A DNA stretch of 64,000 bases from NCBI RefSeq assembly GCF_937958975.1, contig NZ_CALGRE010000015.1, positions 110,891 through 174,890 on the forward strand. The letters are read 5' to 3'. Shown piece after piece: positions 8,469-17,311 of the stretch (positions are counted from its first letter, which is position 1; each line of letters starts with the position of its first letter). Below the pieces are notes generated by a model. The model worked only from the letters and a program-made list of their open reading frames with translations. It was not told the origin of the DNA and did no database searches. The translations under genes and the position numbers were made by a program. The stretch is from an uncultured Eubacterium sp. Its GTDB lineage: Bacteria > Bacillota > Clostridia > Lachnospirales > Lachnospiraceae.

Positions 8469-10886
8469 ATAAAAAGACCGATAGTTATTTTGTTATTGGC
8501 TTTTGTACTTGGAGAGGTAATAGCTGTTTTGAAAATGGGGGTATTTGTTATATTTTTGAGTATTCCCGTTATGGTTATTATAAAAATCATTACAAAGAAG
8601 CATGTAAGTGTTTTTGTAGTGGTTTTTTTATTTATTTTTTTAGGATATTGTTTAAGTCAATATAAATTGTTGCAGAAAGATTGGGTGTGGGAATTAGAAG
8701 AAAAAAATGTAATTGCCAAAGGAAGAGCAGGAAAAATAATTCAGAGTGATTATGGATATCAGCTTTTCTTAGAAGAAACGGTTATAGATAATACAGACTG
8801 TGGAGAAACGATTATTTTTTTCGAGAATCATCCTGATATAAAAATTGGAAATCTTGTAGAGATAAGTGGAAAGATAAAGCATTTTGAGAGAGCACGAAAT
8901 AAGGGGAACTTTGATGCACGCCAGTATTATATGTCACTTGGAATTTTTACTAGGATTATTGCAGCAGATTGTAAAATTAAGGATGTACAGTATGACGGGT
9001 TATGGGATAGACTGTTTCAATTGAGAGAAAAAATTGTAGATAATTTTACGAAAATATGTAATGAAAGGGGAGAGAATATAGTTTCCGGATTATATCAGGA
9101 TAAGGCAGGTGTTTTTGCGGCGATAACCGTTGGAGATAAAACAGAGTTAAATAAGGAAATTAAAGAACTTTATTCTGTATCGGGAATTGCACATATTCTC
9201 GCTATAAGCGGATTGCATATCAGTGTTATAGGGATGTTTGTATATGGTATGTTACGGAGAAGATTCTCTTTTGGGTTGGCAGCATTTTTTTCTATAGGAT
9301 TCGTAACAATATTTGGAATTGTATCAGGGATGGGAATCGCTACACTTAGAGCATTTATGATGTTTGCACTCCGATTAATTGGTGATGTGTTTGGAAGAAA
9401 ATACGACTATTTGACAGCGATATCGTTGACCGGACTTATATTAATGCTACAGAATCCTTTTATTATAGTAAATTCCGGCTTTCAGATGTCGTTTGCTGCC
9501 ACGATTGCGATTACAATTGTGCTGCCTCATATATTTGTTATAATGAATCTGAAATCTAAAGTGGCGAAAAGTGTTTTGTTTAGTGTGGGCATCGGATTGG
9601 TTATAAATCCAATAATTGCTTATTATTATTTTCAGCTGCCGGTATATTCCTTTCTGTTAAATATTGTTGTTGTACCATTGATGAGTATTGTGGTAATATC
9701 GGCAATATTAGGAAGTATGACTGTTTTTATAAGTGTTTCGGCAGGACAGATTCTTATTTTACCTGCATGTTGTATTATTGAAATATATAACACTCTGTGC
9801 AATATAATAGCGAAAATTCCGTTTTCTAATATAATTGTAGGAAAGCCTTCGATATTGTCTGTTGTTTTATACTATGTTATTTTGAGTGTTTTCATATATT
9901 GTTTTGTAATCCTCAGACAAAGAGTAGATAAAAGAAATGATGTAAAGGAACACACTATAGAGGAAAATGGAAGGGTTCTTGTAAGCAGGAGAATTCATTT
10001 GAAACAGGAACGAAAAACAGACATAAAATTTAGAATTTCTTTTGGAGTATTTTGTCTTGTTATTTCCTTCCTGGTATATATTCATTTTCAAAATGGTATC
10101 AATATAAAATTTATTGATGTGGGTCAGGGAGATTGTATTTTTATACGAACGGAGAACGGTGTAACATTAATGATAGACGGGGGCAGTACAACGGTTTCTA
10201 ATGTTGGAAAGTATAGGATTGCTCCATGTATTAAAGCAGACGGACAGAATACAATTGATTATGCAATCGTGACACATGCAGACGAAGACCATACAAGCGG
10301 TCTCAAAGAAATGTTAGAAGCCTCCGATTTAAATGGGCTAATAATTAGAAATGTAGTGCTTCCGGATATTTATATGAAAGATGAGGCATACCAGAAGATT
10401 ATAAGTTTAGCGGTAAAAAAAGATATAAATGTGCTATATATAACAAAAGGAGACGTGCTTAAATTTGGTGAGACGGAGATAAGATGTATTCATCCGGGAC
10501 GGGAATACATTGCTGATGATAGGAATAGTTATTCTACAGTATTAAGTCTTAAATATGGCAAATTTTCTGTGCTTTTTACAGGAGATATTTCATCAGAGCA
10601 GGAAATACAAATAAAACAGGCAGTAAAAGAAAATTATATCGTATTAAAATCAGCGCATCATGGCTCAAATTATTCTTCAAGTAATGAATTTCTAAAAATT
10701 ATAAAACCAGAGTATACGATAATTTCTGTGGGCAAAAACAATCGTTATGGACATCCGGGAAAGGAAACATTAGAAAGGTTAGAGAACATAAAAACGAGGA
10801 TACTGAGAACGGATGACAACGGTGAGATTGAATTTAACAGTGATGGTGAAAATATGAGAATCTCCTGCTTTCATGAAGATAATTAA
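8469..10886 (+). CDS. comEC: ComEC/Rec2 DNA-uptake channel, apparent AUA start
   Basis: ComEC forms the inner-membrane channel for DNA entry in transformation. The protein has an N-terminal OB-like/DUF4131 region, a Competence domain with the ISGLHIS motif and many membrane helices, and a C-terminal metallo-beta-lactamase-like domain (DVGQGD, THADEDHTSG, SAHHGS). The start is odd: AAAGGAGA at 8455-8462 is followed seven bases after its AGGAG by ATA at 8469, which would give a classic N-terminus MKRPIVILLLAFVLGE (if AUA is read as Met). No ATG, GTG or TTG lies nearer; the first standard start is TTG 8490, seven codons in, without its own ribosome site. I place the start at 8469; 8490 is the conservative choice. 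Confidence 0.85.
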   Translation: MKRPIVILLLAFVLGEVIAVLKMGVFVIFLSIPVMVIIKIITKKHVSVFVVVFLFIFLGYCLSQYKLLQKDWVWELEEKNVIAKGRAGKIIQSDYGYQLFLEETVIDNTDCGETIIFFENHPDIKIGNLVEISGKIKHFERARNKGNFDARQYYMSLGIFTRIIAADCKIKDVQYDGLWDRLFQLREKIVDNFTKICNERGENIVSGLYQDKAGVFAAITVGDKTELNKEIKELYSVSGIAHILAISGLHISVIGMFVYGMLRRRFSFGLAAFFSIGFVTIFGIVSGMGIATLRAFMMFALRLIGDVFGRKYDYLTAISLTGLILMLQNPFIIVNSGFQMSFAATIAITIVLPHIFVIMNLKSKVAKSVLFSVGIGLVINPIIAYYYFQLPVYSFLLNIVVVPLMSIVVISAILGSMTVFISVSAGQILILPACCIIEIYNTLCNIIAKIPFSNIIVGKPSILSVVLYYVILSVFIYCFVILRQRVDKRNDVKEHTIEENGRVLVSRRIHLKQERKTDIKFRISFGVFCLVISFLVYIHFQNGINIKFIDVGQGDCIFIRTENGVTLMIDGGSTTVSNVGKYRIAPCIKADGQNTIDYAIVTHADEDHTSGLKEMLEASDLNGLIIRNVVLPDIYMKDEAYQKIISLAVKKDINVLYITKGDVLKFGETEIRCIHPGREYIADDRNSYSTVLSLKYGKFSVLFTGDISSEQEIQIKQAVKENYIVLKSAHHGSNYSSSNEFLKIIKPEYTIISVGKNNRYGHPGKETLERLENIKTRILRTDDNGEIEFNSDGENMRISCFHEDN

Positions 10887-10894
10887 GAAAAACA

Positions 10895-10923
10895 TTGAGA
10901 TTATTTATGGGACATACTATAAT
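10895..10923 (+). promoter_or_regulatory. Promoter before holA
   Basis: TTGAGA (10895-10900) and TATAAT (10918-10923) are separated by exactly 17 bases, and the holA start lies 50 bases downstream. Confidence 0.75.
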
Positions 10924-10972
10924 TTAGAAGAGAAAAATATGGTGGAAGCGGGATAAAAGGAAATAACAAAAA

Positions 10973-11953
10973 ATGAAAACATTAGCAGCGGATATTAAAA
11001 ATAAAAAATTTAAAAATGCATATCTCATTTGCGGTGAGGAAGAATATCTGAAGTTAAACTATAAAAATCAGATGATACAGGCAATTGTCGGGGATGATAC
11101 TATGAATTTGGGAATTTATGAGGGGAAAAATATTGATGTCAATGAAATTATAGATAGTGCAGAGACTTTTCCGTTTTTTGCTGAGTACAGGTTGATTGTT
11201 ATGGATGGAACAGGGCTATTTAAAAGCGGTGGAGAAACATTGGCAGAATATATGAATAAAATTCCTGAAACTACCATATTTTTGTTTATAGAGCAGGATG
11301 TGGACAAGAGAAGTAAAATGTATAAGGCCGTTAAGAAAAACGGATATATATGCGAGATTAACCGTCAGACCGAACAGGACATTGCAGTATGGGCGGCAAG
11401 GATTTTTGATTATAATGGTAAAAAAATTACAAAGGCAACAATGTCCTATCTGATAGCTAATGTAGGGACAGACATGGAAATTCTGTCCAAAGAGATTGAA
11501 AAATTAATTAGTTATGCTTTAGAACAGAGTGTAATTCGTGTAGAAGATATTGACGCGGTTTGTGTGAAACAGTTAAATGTAAGAATTTTTGATATGATTG
11601 ATGCAATTTCCGTGAAAAATCAAAAGAAAACTTTGGACTGTTATTATGAACTGCTGGCAGAAAAAGAACCGCCCATGCGCATATTATTTATGATTAGCAG
11701 ACAGTTTCATCTTATATTGCAGGCAAAAGATTTGTCTGCAAGAGGAATGAACAGGGAACAGATTGCCAGTGCTATGGGCGTGCAGGGGTTTATAGCTTCA
11801 AAAAGTATGAATCAAAGCAGGAATTTTACAGTGGCAGAATTAAAATCCGGTCTCGCTGAGAGTGTTCGGACAGAAGAACTTATTAAGTCCGGAATGATGG
11901 ATGAAAATATTGGAGTTGAAATGCTGTTAATTAAATATAGTAAAAGAAATTAA
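10973..11953 (+). CDS. holA: DNA polymerase III delta subunit
   Basis: A 326-residue clamp-loader subunit that opens the beta sliding clamp. It shows the HolA pattern: N-terminal YLICGEEEYLK, a central ETTIFLFIEQ...DKRSKMYKAVKK segment, NVGTDMEILSKEIEKL, and a C-terminal helical collar region with LFMISRQFHLILQAKDL. AAGGAA precedes ATG 10973. The order comEC-holA-rpsT (rpsT inverted) is the same as in many Firmicutes. Confidence 0.92.
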   Translation: MKTLAADIKNKKFKNAYLICGEEEYLKLNYKNQMIQAIVGDDTMNLGIYEGKNIDVNEIIDSAETFPFFAEYRLIVMDGTGLFKSGGETLAEYMNKIPETTIFLFIEQDVDKRSKMYKAVKKNGYICEINRQTEQDIAVWAARIFDYNGKKITKATMSYLIANVGTDMEILSKEIEKLISYALEQSVIRVEDIDAVCVKQLNVRIFDMIDAISVKNQKKTLDCYYELLAEKEPPMRILFMISRQFHLILQAKDLSARGMNREQIASAMGVQGFIASKSMNQSRNFTVAELKSGLAESVRTEELIKSGMMDENIGVEMLLIKYSKRN

Positions 11954-11961
11954 CAAGTTTC

Positions 11962-12007
11962 GTAATGAATAAAACGCCGGTCATTTGACCGGCGTTTTAT
12001 TCATTAC
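11962..12007. terminator. Bidirectional terminator between holA and rpsT
   Basis: A perfect 22-bp inverted repeat (11962-11983 with 11986-12007) with a 2-base centre. The GC-rich core CGCCGGTC/GACCGGCG is flanked on each side by TTTTAT, so it can terminate the convergent holA and rpsT transcripts from either side. Confidence 0.9.
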
Positions 12008-12012
12008 ATTAA

Positions 12013-12276
12013 TTATGCAATTGTGTTAACTAATTTTGTTAATCTTGAAACTTTTCTTGCAACATTGTTCTTGTGGTAAATACCCTTTGAACCAGCCATT
12101 TCGATAAGCTTTGTAGCTGTAATTAATGCATCGTTTGCAGCAGCTTTATCCTTTGCTGCAACAGCTGCTTCAACTTTCTTTACAGCAGTCTTTACAGCTG
12201 ACTTTGCTGATTTGTTTCTTTCGTACTTTGTCTGATTAACTAAAATTCTTTTTTTTGCTGACTTAATATTAGCCAT
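12013..12276 (-). CDS. rpsT: 30S ribosomal protein S20
   Basis: An 87-residue, Lys/Ala-rich protein starting MANIKSAKKRILVNQTKYERNKS, the signature of S20, which binds 16S rRNA early in 30S assembly. Residues are typical through GIYHKNNVARKVSRL. A GGAGG site lies 8 bases before the ATG on the minus strand. It has its own promoter (12389-12417) and shares a terminator with holA. The leader of about 100 bases includes a small stem (12306-12312 with 12326-12332); whether it mediates autoregulation cannot be judged. Confidence 0.97.
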   Translation of the reverse strand: MANIKSAKKRILVNQTKYERNKSAKSAVKTAVKKVEAAVAAKDKAAANDALITATKLIEMAGSKGIYHKNNVARKVSRLTKLVNTIA

Positions 12277-12388
12277 TTTAAATACCTCCGCTAAATTACG
12301 TTTGAGATTTCCGTTGAGAGAGATTGGAAATCTTGTTTATTATCTGCGCCACTGGAAATGCGGACGTCAGACGCAGACATCAATGAAT

Positions 12389-12417
12389 ATTTTAGTAGAA
12401 GAAAATAAAGATGTCAA
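12389..12417 (-). promoter_or_regulatory. rpsT promoter
   Basis: Read on the minus strand, TTGACA (12412-12417) and TAAAAT (12389-12394) are 17 bases apart, a near-consensus vegetative promoter pointing to rpsT, with a leader of about 105 bases. Confidence 0.8.
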
Positions 12418-12500
12418 TAGCAATTCCTAAAATTTGTATGGATTCCTGGAAACATGTAAATAATAAAAATGAAAAAATATAATTTATGGAGATGTGATAA

Positions 12501-13412
12501 ATGTCATTTTTGGGGAATAAGAATATTTATACGGATTTAGCTTTAGAAGAAAGAGAACGATTTCAAAGAAATGTTGAAATTGAGGGAGTTCAAATTGACA
12601 AAAAATATGATAAAAGTTTGGATATGACAACAACAGTAGTCGATATTGTTAATAAAAAAGGTGAGGACGCAATGGGAAAGCCTGAGGGCAGTTATATCAC
12701 AATGGAGACAAGATTACTAAAAGATAATGATGAGGATGAGAGAAAAAATATTGCGGGACAGGTGGCACATCATTTGCTTGAGGTCACTAAAAAAGATAAA
12801 CCGAAAAATGTTCTGATTGTGGGCTTAGGTAATTCTTCTGCGACACCGGATGCACTGGGACCTAAGACAATAGAAAACATAGAAAGTGGAGAAAATGTTT
12901 ACTGTATAGCTCCTGGAGTTTTAGCACAGACAGGAATGGAGACGTATTCTGTGATTAAAGGAATTGTAAATGAAATTAATCCTGATTTGGTGATAGCAAT
13001 TGATTCACTTGCAGCGAGAAATGTTCGAAGGATAACAACGACAATTCAGTTGACAGATACCGGAATAACACCGGGGTCGGGGATTGGAAATCATAGAAAA
13101 GGATTAAATGAAGAGGCGCTCGGAAGAAAAGTGATAGCAATAGGCGTACCTATGGTTGTCAGCGGTGCAACGATTGTCAATGATACAATGGAAAATCTAT
13201 TAAAAATACTTTCTTCTGTGAAAAATAATTCTATGGCAAATATATTTCAAGGATATACTGAGCAGGAAAAGTATCAGCTTTTTGAAGAATTGTTATCGGA
13301 AGAAACAGAGCAAATGTTTGTAACGCCAAAGGATGTGGATGAAATTGTGGAGAATCTGAGTAAAACAATTGGAGCATCTTTAAATGAATATTGTAAATTA
13401 GCATTAGGGTAA
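12501..13412 (+). CDS. gpr: Germination protease GPR
   Basis: A 303-residue endopeptidase that degrades small acid-soluble spore proteins at germination. The N-terminus contains YTDLALEERE, which resembles the SASP cleavage sequence and is the family's autoprocessing region, followed by the conserved core VLIVGLGNSSATPDALGPKT and IAIDSLAARNVRRITTTIQLTDTGI..PGSGIGN. The protein is somewhat shorter than the Bacillus enzyme (about 370). GGAG precedes ATG 12501. Its last base overlaps the first possible start of spoIIP, as in the gpr-spoIIP operon of Bacillus. Confidence 0.95.
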   Translation: MSFLGNKNIYTDLALEERERFQRNVEIEGVQIDKKYDKSLDMTTTVVDIVNKKGEDAMGKPEGSYITMETRLLKDNDEDERKNIAGQVAHHLLEVTKKDKPKNVLIVGLGNSSATPDALGPKTIENIESGENVYCIAPGVLAQTGMETYSVIKGIVNEINPDLVIAIDSLAARNVRRITTTIQLTDTGITPGSGIGNHRKGLNEEALGRKVIAIGVPMVVSGATIVNDTMENLLKILSSVKNNSMANIFQGYTEQEKYQLFEELLSEETEQMFVTPKDVDEIVENLSKTIGASLNEYCKLALG

Positions 13413-14761
13413 TGTTCTATAAACTGCACAGGACACATATACTATATCAGTGGGACAAAGTTAGGGGGGACACTGTGCAGAGAGGAATAAGCAGACATAT
13501 GAACAGCCATAGAATAAAAATTCCGGAAACGCTTTTTCCATGGCTTGTAAAGGGAGTTATTGTATTTTTGTGCATATATATAGCAACACGCTGTATTAAT
13601 CTGATTACAGGAAATGGAGCGAAAGAAGCGGCAAAAGATATTATAAGTAATACTTCCTCTGTAATTGCCAAGGAAATCGTGGAAAATTCAGGTATTATGA
13701 ATGAATATATGTTATATGTTGAAAACCATGGATCTATTTCTGAAGTGGCAAAAAAAGAGCTGTTAAATCAAATTGTTTCGGAGTATATGATGCATAGTGA
13801 ATATACTTATGATACCAGTGACCCCGGATATGCGCAGGTAATTAATCTGATATATGAAAATGCACATTATGCGGAGGATAAAGAAAATGAGACGAAACAG
13901 GAGACAGAAAAGAAGAAGGATGAGAAGAAAAATAAAGCAGTGGCAACAGCAGCAAATGTTATTGTTCCGCAGCCTAAATTGAGCGGTAAATTATATACGG
14001 CAAAAAATATAGGTTCATTTAAAGATGTAATGGGAAAATTTTATATTGTTACGGAAGCTACAAGTTTGTATTCCACAGATTTACCATTAAAAAATGCTCT
14101 GAGCGAAAACTTTAAGATAAAGGGAAATAATAAAAAACCGCAAATATTAATTTACCATACACATTCTCAGGAAGAATTTCGTAATAGTAATAGCAATACA
14201 TCTACTACGATTATAGGAGTTGGTGACAGGCTGACAAAAATTTTGGAAGAACAGTTTGGTTATAATGTTATACATGACACAACAAAGTATGACATTGTGG
14301 ATGGAAAATTAGACAGAAGTGAGGCATACGACCAGGCAAGGGTTGGAGTAAAAAAAATACTTGAAAAATATCCATCCATAAGTTTGGTTTTGGATATTCA
14401 TAGAGACGGAGTCAACGAAAACACAAGACTTGTGACGGAGATAAATGGAAAAAAGACAGCACAGATTATGCTTTTTAATGGAATGTCCAGATTTAAAAAT
14501 TCTGGAAATATTGACTATTTATATAATCCGTTTTTATATGAAAATCTGGCTCTTACATTACAGATGAAGGTAAATGCAGAAGCATATTATCCGGGATTTA
14601 CCAGAAGAAACTATGTAAATGCATATAAATATAATTTGGATTTGTGCAGACAATGTATGTTGATAGAGGTTGGAGCACAGACAAATACATATCAGGAAGC
14701 ACGAAATGCGGCAGAGCCATTGGCGATGTTGATTGATATTACTATGGGAAATAAAAAATAA
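13412..14761 (+). CDS. spoIIP: Stage II sporulation protein P
   Basis: SpoIIP is the amidase/endopeptidase that, with SpoIID, thins peptidoglycan for forespore engulfment. In the 449-residue reading there is a cytosolic N-terminus, one membrane anchor (about 45-62), a charged Glu/Lys-rich linker (about 150-176) and the catalytic domain (about 240-445) with zinc-type motif H249-x-H251-SQEE, LVLDIHRDG and the C-terminal CMLIEVGAQTNTYQEA. The start is uncertain. ATG 13412 overlaps the gpr stop but has a cramped AGGG; GTG 13475, six bases after AGGGGGG and in frame at codon 22, would give 428 residues and may be the real start. Confidence 0.93.
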   Translation: MFYKLHRTHILYQWDKVRGDTVQRGISRHMNSHRIKIPETLFPWLVKGVIVFLCIYIATRCINLITGNGAKEAAKDIISNTSSVIAKEIVENSGIMNEYMLYVENHGSISEVAKKELLNQIVSEYMMHSEYTYDTSDPGYAQVINLIYENAHYAEDKENETKQETEKKKDEKKNKAVATAANVIVPQPKLSGKLYTAKNIGSFKDVMGKFYIVTEATSLYSTDLPLKNALSENFKIKGNNKKPQILIYHTHSQEEFRNSNSNTSTTIIGVGDRLTKILEEQFGYNVIHDTTKYDIVDGKLDRSEAYDQARVGVKKILEKYPSISLVLDIHRDGVNENTRLVTEINGKKTAQIMLFNGMSRFKNSGNIDYLYNPFLYENLALTLQMKVNAEAYYPGFTRRNYVNAYKYNLDLCRQCMLIEVGAQTNTYQEARNAAEPLAMLIDITMGNKK

Positions 14762-14775
14762 AGATGAATCTTTGT

Positions 14776-14812
14776 AATCGCCGCTATGGTGTGAACCATA
14801 TGCGGCGGTTTA
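14776..14812. terminator. Terminator between convergent spoIIP and dut
   Basis: An imperfect stem (14776-14790 with 14795-14810, one bulged T) with a GCGGCG core and a GTGA loop is flanked by A/T-rich ends, placed between two converging genes. Confidence 0.65.
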
Positions 14813-14865
14813 CATAAGCTGTCAATCAATCTTATTAAAAATAACAGTCTATTCTTTCGTAGAAA

Positions 14866-15306
14866 TTATTTTCTTCCGGTAGAGCCGAATCCGTCTGCGC
14901 CTCTTACTGTGTCCGAAAGCTCGTCTACTTCATTGAAATTTACTTTTAAAAACGGAGCTACTACAATCTGAGCAATACGTTCCTGTGGTTCTATTGTACG
15001 GGTTTGGGGTGAGTGATTATAAAGGGCAACTGTGATTTCTCCACGGTAATCTGAATCTACCACCCCCACTTTGTTTGCGGGAGCAACTCCCATCTTACAG
15101 GATAATCCGCTTCTGGCATATATAAAACCGGCATATCCTATAGGTATTTCCATCGCAATTCCGGTACCAATAAATTTCGTCTCACCAGGCAATAAGGTGA
15201 CTGGTTCTTTTATGCAGGCATATAGGTCTGCGCCTGCGGCATAGTCAGAACCATATGTGGGAGTAGTTGCATATTCTTTCAATTTCTTAAAGTTTAGTTG
15301 TGTCAT
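14866..15306 (-). CDS. dut: dUTP diphosphatase
   Basis: A 146-residue trimeric-type dUTPase that hydrolyses dUTP to dUMP, keeping uracil out of DNA. Conserved motifs run in order: GSDYAAGADLYA, RSGLSCK, GVVDSDYRGEI, RIAQIVVAP and the C-terminal RGADGFGSTG arm. A longer frame reaches 15390, but ATG 15306 is chosen because AAGGAG lies 8 bases upstream and the protein then begins MTQLNFKKL. It is the last gene of a minus-strand group with nrdG and the malic enzyme gene; dut and nrdG both serve deoxynucleotide supply. Confidence 0.95.
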   Translation of the reverse strand: MTQLNFKKLKEYATTPTYGSDYAAGADLYACIKEPVTLLPGETKFIGTGIAMEIPIGYAGFIYARSGLSCKMGVAPANKVGVVDSDYRGEITVALYNHSPQTRTIEPQERIAQIVVAPFLKVNFNEVDELSDTVRGADGFGSTGRK

Positions 15307-15371
15307 TTTTTTTCTCCTTAAATATTTGGGTATTATGTTTTTTCTGCGATAAAGAAAAAAGATACTTGATT

Positions 15372-15899
15372 CTATATTTCTTTTTCCCATAAAGTGATAT
15401 TGCCAGTCGATAAAGTTTCCTGTAATTTAATAAGCCGTTGATTCTCAGAACCTCTAAATACCAGATTCAGATTTTTTAAAGATTCAATAAACGGACCGTC
15501 AACTAAAACATCTATATAAGAGAGCAGCTCTCTTGTTTCCGGCCATTCCTGATACATCTTTCCCATAACATCACGTTCAAATTCGTATCCGGTGTAGCAC
15601 CATATATTTTTTTCAGGATAAACTTCCTTGATTTTTTTTGCCAGGGGAAGAAGACCTTTTTGATTCTCACGTTCTAACGGTTCTCCGCCTAAGAAAGTAA
15701 CTCCGGAATAAGCGCCAAATTTTAAAGTGTCAATAATAGAATCGATAGTTTCCTGATTGAATTCTTTTCCGTAGTTAAAATCCCAGGCCTGTTCATTAAA
15801 ACAACCGGGACATCTATGATGGCAGCCACTGACAAATAGAGAAATGCGTATCCCGGGGCCATTTGCCACATCAAATGTCTTTATCTCTGCGTAATTCAT
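15372..15899 (-). CDS. nrdG: Anaerobic ribonucleotide reductase-activating protein
   Basis: A 175-residue radical SAM activase that installs the glycyl radical on NrdD under anaerobic conditions. The 4Fe-4S site is C26-x3-C30-x2-C33 (SGCHHRCPGCFN), preceded by NGPGIRISLFVSGC, and followed by the SAM-binding GVTFLGGEPL. Length is usual for the family. It begins 40 bases after the malic enzyme stop. Its partner nrdD is not in this window, although the two are commonly adjacent. Confidence 0.94.
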   Translation of the reverse strand: MNYAEIKTFDVANGPGIRISLFVSGCHHRCPGCFNEQAWDFNYGKEFNQETIDSIIDTLKFGAYSGVTFLGGEPLERENQKGLLPLAKKIKEVYPEKNIWCYTGYEFERDVMGKMYQEWPETRELLSYIDVLVDGPFIESLKNLNLVFRGSENQRLIKLQETLSTGNITLWEKEI

Positions 15900-15938
15900 A
15901 TGTGTTATCTCCTATAACAGTTATATAAGCAAGTGAAG

Positions 15939-17093
15939 TTATGCAGGAATATTTGCCTTTACCGCTTCGCTGACTACTCTTGCAACATCCGGATTAAATG
16001 CTTCCGGTAAAATATTATTTTCGGATAATTCCTCATCAGGAACTAGGGAGGCAATGGCGAAAGCAGCAGCTAATTTCATATCTTCTGTAATCTGTTTTGC
16101 ACGTCCCTCTAAAGCGCCTTTAAAAATACCGGGAAAAGCAACTACATTGTTTACCTGATTTGGAAAATCAGAACGACCTGTACCTACAACTCTGGCACCG
16201 GCGGCTTTGGCTATGTCAGGCATAATTTCAGGAACAGGGTTTGCCATTGCAAACATAATAGCATCTTTATTCATTGACTGAACCATTTCAGGACTGACGA
16301 TATTTGGTGCGGAAACACCAACAAAAATATCGGCACCGGCCATTGCATCTGCGAGAGTTCCGTTTTTACCTGAAAGGTTTGTAACTTCTGCCATTTCCTT
16401 TTGTGCCCAGTTTAAATCTTCTATATCTTTTGAAAGAATGCCGTAGAGTCCGCAGATAGTTAAATCTTTAAAACCAAACTTCAGTAAGAGTTTAGAGATT
16501 GCAATGCCGGCAGAACCGTCACCGTTCACGACAACCTTGCAGTTTTCTTTTTCTTTTCCGACAACTTTTAAGGCATTGATAATACCTGCGAGTACAACAA
16601 TAGCAGTACCGTGCTGGTCATCGTGAAATACAGGAATATCTAAAATTTCTTTTAAGCGGCTCTCGATTTCAAAACATCTTGGAGCAGAAATGTCTTCTAA
16701 ATTAATACCACCAAATCCTGGAGCAATTCTTACTACTGTATCAATGATTTCCTGAGTATCCTGCGTATCAAGACAGATAGGAACAGCATTGACATCGCCA
16801 AATTCTTTAAACAAAACTGCTTTTCCTTCCATGACCGGCATGGCTGCTTTTGCTCCGATATTTCCCAGTCCCAGAACCGCGCTTCCGTCAGATACGACAG
16901 CGACAGTATTGGCTTTCCATGTATATTTGTAAACGTCCTCCGGATTGTTTGCAATTTCTATACAAGGTTTTGCAACACCCGGTGTATAAGCCAGAGATAA
17001 GTCTTCCCGTGATTTTACTCTGCATTTTGCTTCTGTACTTAGCTTTCCGTTTAATTCTTCATGTAATTTTAGTGCTTTTTCGTCTGTTGTCAT
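15939..17093 (-). CDS. NAD(P)-dependent malic enzyme
   Basis: A 384-residue single-module malic enzyme (malate to pyruvate and CO2). Visible are the N-terminal SLAYTPGVAKPC, the catalytic region AVVSDGSAVLGLGNIG and KAVLFKEFGDVNAVPICLDT, the metal site LEDISAPRCFEIE followed by PVFHDDQHGTA, and a Rossmann GDGSAGIAISKLLL. There is no C-terminal phosphotransacetylase domain, so this is the short Firmicute form. GGAGG precedes ATG at 17093 on the minus strand. Cofactor choice is not decided by the sequence. Confidence 0.94.
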   Translation of the reverse strand: MTTDEKALKLHEELNGKLSTEAKCRVKSREDLSLAYTPGVAKPCIEIANNPEDVYKYTWKANTVAVVSDGSAVLGLGNIGAKAAMPVMEGKAVLFKEFGDVNAVPICLDTQDTQEIIDTVVRIAPGFGGINLEDISAPRCFEIESRLKEILDIPVFHDDQHGTAIVVLAGIINALKVVGKEKENCKVVVNGDGSAGIAISKLLLKFGFKDLTICGLYGILSKDIEDLNWAQKEMAEVTNLSGKNGTLADAMAGADIFVGVSAPNIVSPEMVQSMNKDAIMFAMANPVPEIMPDIAKAAGARVVGTGRSDFPNQVNNVVAFPGIFKGALEGRAKQITEDMKLAAAFAIASLVPDEELSENNILPEAFNPDVARVVSEAVKANIPA

Positions 17094-17144
17094 TGTGAAC
17101 CTCCATATTTATATAATAAAACTAAACAAACAAATACAAGCATA

Positions 17145-17188
17145 ACATATTTTCAAAAATTACACTATTATTTTTTGAAAATATATGT
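17145..17188. repeat. AT-rich inverted repeat in the malic enzyme/rho divergent region
   Basis: ACATATTTTCAAAAA (17145-17159) faces TTTTTGAAAATATATGT (17172-17188) across a short spacer, forming an imperfect dyad between two divergent genes. It could be an operator or part of overlapping promoters; no regulator can be named. Confidence 0.4.
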
Positions 17189-17311
17189 TAAAATAAACTG
17201 TCAAAAATTCTAAGAATCTAAGGGGTCTCCCCATAATAAATTCCAAAAATATATTCAAAGAAAAGATTATTAGTATGCTTGTTTGGGTTAAGTACCCAAG
17301 AAAGGAGTAAA

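Noticed and set aside
12421..12500. Sigma G promoter for gpr
   Set aside because: CATGTAA near 12453 resembles a forespore -10, but no GNATA-like -35 lies 17-18 bases before it.
16850..17098. Plus-strand frame opposite the malic enzyme gene
   Set aside because: Its translation is cysteine- and leucine-rich with no family pattern, and it mirrors the well-supported minus-strand enzyme.
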